Shown here: positions 59,059 through 64,000 of the stretch, in pieces
Position numbering within the stretch: the stretch's first letter is position 1
How the letters are laid out: each line of letters starts with the position of its first letter
NCBI GenBank assembly: GCA_045576655.1
Contig: JAZNGW010000004.1
Coordinates: 62,001-126,000 of the forward strand
Origin: RGIG8745 sp045576655
GTDB lineage: Bacteria; Bacteroidota; Bacteroidia; Bacteroidales; Bacteroidaceae
DNA: 64,000 nucleotides
Direction: 5' to 3'
Made by a program: the position numbers and the translations under genes
Notes under the pieces: model-generated
What the model was told of the DNA's origin: nothing
What the model saw: the letters and a program-made list of their open reading frames with translations, nothing else
The model's database searches: none

Positions 59059-62000
59059 ATGAAGAAGCAGTTTAAGAAAGTGCTGGTTTTAGGCTCCGGA
59101 GCCTTAAAAATCGGACAAGCAGGAGAGTTTGACTACTCTGGTTCGCAGGCATTGAAAGCCCTGCGTGAAGAAGGAATCCGCTCAGTATTGGTAAACCCCA
59201 ACATCGCTACCATCCAGACATCGGAAGGTATTGCTGACCAAGTTTATTTCCTCCCTGTCACTCCGCATTTCGTTACAGAAATCATTAAGAAAGAACGCCC
59301 AGACGGAATCTTGTTGGCATTCGGAGGTCAGACAGCGCTCAACTGCGGTACTGAACTTTATCTGAAAGGCATTCTTAAGGAATATGGCGTAGAGGTTCTC
59401 GGCACGTCGGTAGAAGCAATTATGTATACCGAAGACCGAGACCTTTTTGTTAAGAAACTTGACGAAATCGAGATGAAGACCCCTGTGAGCGAGGCTGTCG
59501 AGAATATGGAAGACGCTCTCGCCGCAGCACACAAAATCGGTTTCCCTGTAATGATCCGCTCTGCTTACGCCCTCGGCGGCCTCGGCAGCGGCATCTGCCA
59601 GAACGAAGAGCAGTTCACCGAACTTGCTGAAAGCGCATTCACTTTCGCTCCGCAGATTCTCGTCGAAGAGTCCCTTAAGGGATGGAAGGAAATTGAGTTT
59701 GAGGTTATCCGCGATGCCAACGACCACTGCTTCACAGTGGCAAGCATGGAAAACTTCGACCCGCTCGGCATCCACACAGGAGAATCAATCGTTGTTGCTC
59801 CTACTTGCTCACTCACTCCTGAGCAGGTTTCTTACTTGCAGGAAATTTCCGTTAAGGCAATCCGCCACTTGGGCATCGTCGGCGAGTGCAACATACAGTA
59901 CGCTTTCAACGCTGAGACAAACGACTACCGCGTCATTGAGGTCAACGCTCGCTTGAGCCGTTCTTCTGCCCTCGCATCAAAGGCAACAGGCTATCCGCTC
60001 GCATTTGTGGCAGCCAAGATAGGACTCGGCTACACTCTCGACCAGATCGGCGAGATGGGCACTCCTAACTCTGCTTACGTGGCACCTTCACTCGACTATC
60101 TGATTTGCAAGATTCCTCGCTGGGACTTGACCAAATTTGCAGGCGTGTCACGCCACATCGGTTCAAGCATGAAGTCCGTGGGCGAAATCATGTCAATCGG
60201 ACGCACATTCGAGGAAGTTATCCAGAAAGGACTTCGCATGATCGGCCAGGGCATGCACGGATTCGTTGGCAACGAGAAGACCCACTTCGACAATCTCGAT
60301 GACGAACTTGCCAACCCTACAGACCTCCGCATCTTCGCCATCGCACAGGCTCTCGAAGAGGGCTACACTATAGACCGCATCGTTGAACTCACTAAGATCG
60401 ATCCTTGGTTCATCGGCAAGCTCAAAAACATTGTCGACATGAAGAACAAGATCAGCGAGTACAGCACTGTTGAGTCACTCCCTGCCGAACTTCTCCGCGA
60501 AGCTAAGGTTCTCGGATTCTCTGACTTCCAGATTGCACGCTTCGTCAACAAGTCAGATAGCACAAACATGGAAAAGGAGAACCTCGCTGTTCGTGCTTAC
60601 CGTAAGAAACTCGGCATCCTGCCAGCCGTAAAGCGCATCAACACCGTTGCTTCTGAGCACCCTGAACTCACTAACTACCTCTACATGACTTACGCTGTCG
60701 AGGGTCACGACGTCAACTACTACTCTAACGAGAAGTCAGTCGTTGTGCTCGGTTCTGGTGCATACCGCATCGGTTCGTCAGTTGAGTTCGACTGGTGTTC
60801 TGTCAACGCCATCCAGACTGCACGCAAGCTCGGCTACAAGTCAATAATGATCAACTACAACCCTGAGACAGTATCTACCGACTACGACATGTGCGACCGT
60901 CTGTACTTCGACGAACTTTCATTCGAGCGCGTTCTCGACGTTATCGACCTCGAACAGCCTCGTGGCGTAATCGTCTCTGTGGGTGGTCAGATACCTAACA
61001 ACCTCGCTATGAAGCTCCACCGCCAGTCGGTGCCAATCCTCGGAACTTCACCAGTGTCAATCGACCGCGCCGAGAACCGCAACAAGTTCTCCGCTATGCT
61101 TGACCAGCTCGGCATCGACCAGCCGGCATGGCAGGAACTCACAAGCCTTGACGACATGAAGGAGTTCATCAAGAAAGTTGGTTACCCTGTACTCGTGCGC
61201 CCTTCTTACGTACTTTCAGGAGCTGCAATGAACGTATGCCACAACGAAGAAGAACTTGAGCGCTTCCTCAACATGGCAGCCGAGGTTTCTAAGGAATATC
61301 CTGTAGTTGTTTCACAGTTCATGCAGGAAACAAAGGAAATCGAGTTCGACGCAGTAGCTCAGAACGGCGAAGTCGTTGAATACGCTATTTCCGAGCACGT
61401 TGAGTTTGCCGGAGTTCACTCAGGCGACGCAACCCTCGTCTTCCCTGCTCAACAGATCTACTTCTCTACAGCACGCACTATCAAGAAGATAAGCCGTCAG
61501 ATCGCTAAGGAACTTAACATCAGCGGACCGTTCAACATCCAGTACCTCGCTAAGGGCAACCAAGTGAAGGTAATCGAGTGTAACCTCCGCGCTTCACGTT
61601 CGTTCCCATTCGTATCAAAGATTCTCAAGCGCAACTTCATCGAGACAGCAACAAAGATCATGCTCGACGCTCCATACAGCCAGCCTGACAAGTCGGCGTT
61701 CGACATCGACCGCATCGGTGTCAAGGCATCACAGTTCTCATTCGCACGTCTTCAGAATGCAGACCCTGTCCTCAGCGTTGACATGTCATCAACTGGTGAG
61801 GTAGGCTGTCTTGGCGACGACTTCAACGAAGCGCTCCTCAATGCACTCATCGCTACAGGCTACAAGGTTCCACAGAAGTCAGTGATGCTCTCGTCAGGCG
61901 ACCCTAAGTCAAAGGTCGACCTTCTCGAACCAAGCCGTATGCTCACATCAAAGGGCTACAACGTATATGCAACAGAAGGCACAGCCAAGTTCCTCAACGA

Positions 62001-62283
62001 GAACGGCATCCCAGCCATTGCAGTACACTGGCCAGACGAGAATCCATCGGCAGAGAACAACGTGATGCAGATGATTGCCGACCACCAGTTCGACCTCATC
62101 GTCAACATCCCTAAGAATCATACTAAGCGCGAACTCACAAACGGCTACCGTATCCGTCGCGCCGCTATCGACCACAACACGCCGCTCATGACCAACGCAC
62201 GCCTTGCAAAGGCATTCATCGAAGCCTTCTGCCAGTTGAAGGAAGAAGACATCCAAATCAAGAGTTGGCAGGAATATAAGTAA
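59059..62283 (+). CDS. carB: Carbamoyl-phosphate synthase, large subunit
   Basis: The 1074 residues have the full duplicated ATP-grasp architecture: VLVLGSGALKIGQAGEFDYS at the N-terminus and its echo VVLGSGAYRIGSSVEFDWCS near residue 565, VMIRSAYALGGLGSGI and VLVRPSYVLSGAAMNV (ATP-binding loops), VIEVNARLSRSSALASKATG and IECNLRASRSFPFVSKI, then the allosteric MGS-like domain from about residue 940. It makes carbamoyl phosphate for arginine and pyrimidines with the CarA glutaminase, which is not in the window. The gene has a promoter box and a strong terminator, so it is probably transcribed alone. Confidence 0.97.
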   Translation: MKKQFKKVLVLGSGALKIGQAGEFDYSGSQALKALREEGIRSVLVNPNIATIQTSEGIADQVYFLPVTPHFVTEIIKKERPDGILLAFGGQTALNCGTELYLKGILKEYGVEVLGTSVEAIMYTEDRDLFVKKLDEIEMKTPVSEAVENMEDALAAAHKIGFPVMIRSAYALGGLGSGICQNEEQFTELAESAFTFAPQILVEESLKGWKEIEFEVIRDANDHCFTVASMENFDPLGIHTGESIVVAPTCSLTPEQVSYLQEISVKAIRHLGIVGECNIQYAFNAETNDYRVIEVNARLSRSSALASKATGYPLAFVAAKIGLGYTLDQIGEMGTPNSAYVAPSLDYLICKIPRWDLTKFAGVSRHIGSSMKSVGEIMSIGRTFEEVIQKGLRMIGQGMHGFVGNEKTHFDNLDDELANPTDLRIFAIAQALEEGYTIDRIVELTKIDPWFIGKLKNIVDMKNKISEYSTVESLPAELLREAKVLGFSDFQIARFVNKSDSTNMEKENLAVRAYRKKLGILPAVKRINTVASEHPELTNYLYMTYAVEGHDVNYYSNEKSVVVLGSGAYRIGSSVEFDWCSVNAIQTARKLGYKSIMINYNPETVSTDYDMCDRLYFDELSFERVLDVIDLEQPRGVIVSVGGQIPNNLAMKLHRQSVPILGTSPVSIDRAENRNKFSAMLDQLGIDQPAWQELTSLDDMKEFIKKVGYPVLVRPSYVLSGAAMNVCHNEEELERFLNMAAEVSKEYPVVVSQFMQETKEIEFDAVAQNGEVVEYAISEHVEFAGVHSGDATLVFPAQQIYFSTARTIKKISRQIAKELNISGPFNIQYLAKGNQVKVIECNLRASRSFPFVSKILKRNFIETATKIMLDAPYSQPDKSAFDIDRIGVKASQFSFARLQNADPVLSVDMSSTGEVGCLGDDFNEALLNALIATGYKVPQKSVMLSSGDPKSKVDLLEPSRMLTSKGYNVYATEGTAKFLNENGIPAIAVHWPDENPSAENNVMQMIADHQFDLIVNIPKNHTKRELTNGYRIRRAAIDHNTPLMTNARLAKAFIEAFCQLKEEDIQIKSWQEYK

Positions 62284-62330
62284 CAACTCCACTTACAAAC
62301 AGGCATTCTGCCATTTGTAAATGAAGCAAT

Positions 62331-62371
62331 AAAGGAGGGTGACCCAAAAGAAAAGGGTCACCCTCTTTTTC
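62331..62371 (+). terminator. Terminator of carB
   Basis: GAGGGTGACCC pairs perfectly with GGGTCACCCTC across AAAAGAAAA and is followed by TTTTTC. A weaker TTACAAA/TTTGTAA hairpin precedes it at 62293-62320. Confidence 0.88.
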
Positions 62372-62389
62372 TATATCCAGTAAAGTGCA

Positions 62390-62585
62390 GACATACCCAG
62401 ACAGAGCGCAAAGATTTTCACAGATTAATTCTTTTCGCACGCCACTTTTAATCTGCGCGCACACGTGAAATCTGTGGTCTGTGCCACATTCGAGCGGGCA
62501 AACCCCGCCCAAAAACACCGCCACCACAGCAGAAACTCTGCCCCGCCTCGATAGATATATCGCTCCACCTCGGTGGATATTTTGC
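62390..62585. repeat. Mosaic repeat text left of array A3
   Basis: Non-coding. It contains CAGATTAATTC/TTTAATCTG and GTGAAATCTGTGGTCTGTGCC phrases as in the other mosaics, a GCGGGCAAACCCCGC hairpin, and just before the array CGATAGATATATCG and CCACCTCGGTGGATATTTTG, the second being an extra copy of the left-end motif of family A. Confidence 0.6.
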
Positions 62586-62587
62586 GC

Positions 62588-62703
62588 CACCGCGGAGAAA
62601 AGTACAAATAAAACTAATATTTGTAAGAATAAAACTAATATTTATATAAATAAAATCATTATTTGTACAAATATAAGTTTTATTTATAGTTTTCGGCGAA
62701 GGG
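62588..62703. repeat. Four-unit phased palindromic array, family A, copy 3
   Basis: CACCGCGGAGAAAA leads into 21-bp units at 62602, 62623, 62644 and 62665; the right end reads TATAGTTTTCGGCGAAGGG. Its right arm has GTTTT where copies 1 and 2 have CTTTT, which keeps pairing with the left-arm AAAAC. It lies between carB and the convergent regulator gene. The rest of the spacer to 62954 holds CACAGATT and CGTTAACGTAATCG repeat text and no gene. Confidence 0.85.
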
Positions 62704-62954
62704 TCGAGAAGTATGGAGCGGAGGAGCGCTAAATAAGCATCCCACTGTTAACCTTTTCATAAGTTAAATAGTACGGACGCAGGTCCTGTCCGATTATAGT
62801 GCAGACCACAGATTTGATTCACACAGATTATTATTTTTAAACGCAGAAACCACATCGTTCCCGTTAACGTAATCGTTAACGTTATTACCGTAGGGGGTGC
62901 ACCCTACTACTTAACTCCCTTTAACTACAGAACTTCTTAACTACTGAAAAAGTC

Positions 62955-64000
62955 CTACAGCCCCTTAATCCATTCATCGGCAAATTCAGCAGTACCAACT
63001 GCACCATTATGAGCTTTCTCGTACATGCGCCGACGTGCGTTGCTGACAGCCTGGATCGACAAACTTAACAACTGATTCATCTGAGTCGGAGTAAAGCCCA
63101 ATTTCACCAATATGGCAATACGGGCATGCTCTTTTTTCAAGCCAGGCAAGACCTTAAACAGATTAGGCAGGAAAGAAGGATATATCTTAGCAACATACTT
63201 TTCCAAATCTTCCCACTCCCCATTAGAGAGTCTGGTTTCCCCTGAATCCAGTTTCAACAGCAGAGAAGGCACAATATTCTCTCCGCGCTCTAAAATATTC
63301 TTATAGCGGCGCTCCGCATCCTGTAAGGCAGAACGCAAACTGTCAGTCTCACGCCGAAGCTCATCCAGTTCAGACATCCCTGCACTATCTGTAGCCGACA
63401 TCGACAGTTGTTCTATTATTGTGTTTTTCTCCTCAAGTTGTTTCGCGAGCTCTCTGCGCGATGCCGACAATTGAAGAGCCTCAGACTTCGACTGCTCAAA
63501 ATCAGACTTTATCACCTCCAATTCCTGACGCTTTTTGCTGCGCCATCTGTACCATGCAAAGCAGATTACACCCAAAGAAAGCACAAAAATGCTCAACAAT
63601 ACATAAGTGAAGTTCCTTGTCCTCTCTGCCTCAAGAGCCTTTTCCGCGCTCTCCTGCTTATAGCGACCGTAATTATATGTAGCTTCGATTTGCTGAAGAG
63701 TATTGGTTTGCAGTTCTTCAAAATATTTTTGAGAATATCCACAAGCAAGAAGGGCATATTTCGCCACAGAATCTGTTTCGCCAAGTTCTTCGAAGATGCA
63801 AGCGAGATTGTAAAAACCCATACATCTATTTGCAGGTTCTATAGAACCCAAAGATTTGCGGTAATAAACGACAGAAGAGTCTAACATCTGCATCCCTCTA
63901 AAATAATCCGCCTTATCAATATAAAAACTACCTCTGCCTGGTCGCAAATAACCTTTCTCATCAAAATCGTCAGACCAATTTTCATATATTTTCATCAACT
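62955..64000 (-). CDS. TPR / membrane / coiled-coil / HTH regulator-like protein (N-terminus outside window)
   Basis: The frame is open to the window's right edge, so the true start lies beyond 64000. Visible parts in order: TPR-like helices (YFRGMQMLDSSVVYYRKSLG, MGFYNLACIFEELGETDSVA), a membrane helix (FTYVLLSIFVLSLGVICFAW), a long coiled coil rich in Glu/Lys/Ser, and a C-terminal region with LKKEHARIAILVKLGFTPTQ followed by MNQLLSLSIQAVSNARRRMY, which looks like a helix-turn-helix of the LuxR/sigma-like kind. Bacteroidota have many such TPR-anchor-HTH proteins, thought to sense envelope or nutrient signals. Target genes are unknown. It is convergent with carB. Confidence 0.75.
   Translation of the reverse strand, partial: LMKIYENWSDDFDEKGYLRPGRGSFYIDKADYFRGMQMLDSSVVYYRKSLGSIEPANRCMGFYNLACIFEELGETDSVAKYALLACGYSQKYFEELQTNTLQQIEATYNYGRYKQESAEKALEAERTRNFTYVLLSIFVLSLGVICFAWYRWRSKKRQELEVIKSDFEQSKSEALQLSASRRELAKQLEEKNTIIEQLSMSATDSAGMSELDELRRETDSLRSALQDAERRYKNILERGENIVPSLLLKLDSGETRLSNGEWEDLEKYVAKIYPSFLPNLFKVLPGLKKEHARIAILVKLGFTPTQMNQLLSLSIQAVSNARRRMYEKAHNGAVGTAEFADEWIKGL

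Overview
The window looks like chromosomal DNA from a Bacteroidales bacterium, most likely Prevotella or a close relative. This rests on gene content and signals rather than a database match: Bacteroidota promoters (TTG, 18-20 bases, then TAnnTTTG), a fused SecDF, DUF2851 and DUF4954 proteins, a WbqC-like protein, a GxxExxY protein, a BspA-type leucine-rich repeat protein, a succinate/acetate CoA-transferase, a meso-diaminopimelate dehydrogenase, and a lipoprotein whose acceptor Cys is followed by SSDDEE. I see no rRNA, tRNA, CRISPR array, prophage or insertion sequence.

Layout. 0-10.9 kb: the end of a porin, repeat-rich spacer, a Sel1 membrane protein, a candidate small RNA, a polysaccharide flippase, DUF2851, SecDF, an endonuclease-fold membrane protein and a rhomboid protease. 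11-16 kb: the DNA-binding protein HU with a textbook promoter, exonuclease III, a CoA-transferase and a BspA-like surface protein. 16-20.7 kb: a tight operon dapB-lepB-wbqC-xerD-argB. 20.7-30.2 kb: a GH2 enzyme, then L-rhamnose catabolism (rhaD, MFS transporter, rhaA, rhaB) with a GxxExxY gene and repeats lodged inside it. 30.4-32.6 kb: argE-like deacetylase and ddh. 32.7-37.6 kb: acyl-CoA ligase, TPR protein and four-subunit 2-oxoacid:ferredoxin oxidoreductase (VOR type). 37.8-45.8 kb: porin, VWA lipoprotein, leuS, and a YitT-RdgB fusion. 45.8-53.6 kb: menaquinone genes (menE; operon DUF4954-menI-menF-menD-menB) around a YgjP-like metalloprotease. 53.8-62.3 kb: a second GH2 enzyme, proBA and carB. 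The right edge holds a truncated TPR/coiled-coil/HTH regulator.

How the genes fit together. The window combines anaerobic energy and carbon metabolism (CoA-transferase, 2-oxoacid:ferredoxin oxidoreductase, menaquinone for fumarate respiration), glycan and deoxysugar use (GH2 enzymes, rhamnose), amino acid synthesis (lysine/DAP, arginine, proline, carbamoyl phosphate) and envelope biogenesis (SecDF, LepB, flippase, porins).

The most striking observation is non-coding. Seven intergenic spots carry an array of exactly four short palindrome-like units spaced 21 or 22 bp apart. There are at least four unrelated core sequences. Several arrays share flanking motifs (CCTCGG-like on the left, TTTTCAGCGA-like on the right). 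In one family an arm position changes on both sides so that pairing is kept. I know of no named element with this description. A second non-coding candidate is a small RNA of about 63 nt at 2452-2514 with its own promoter and terminator. A third is a set of fossil 3' ends of a GxxExxY gene beside the intact gene.
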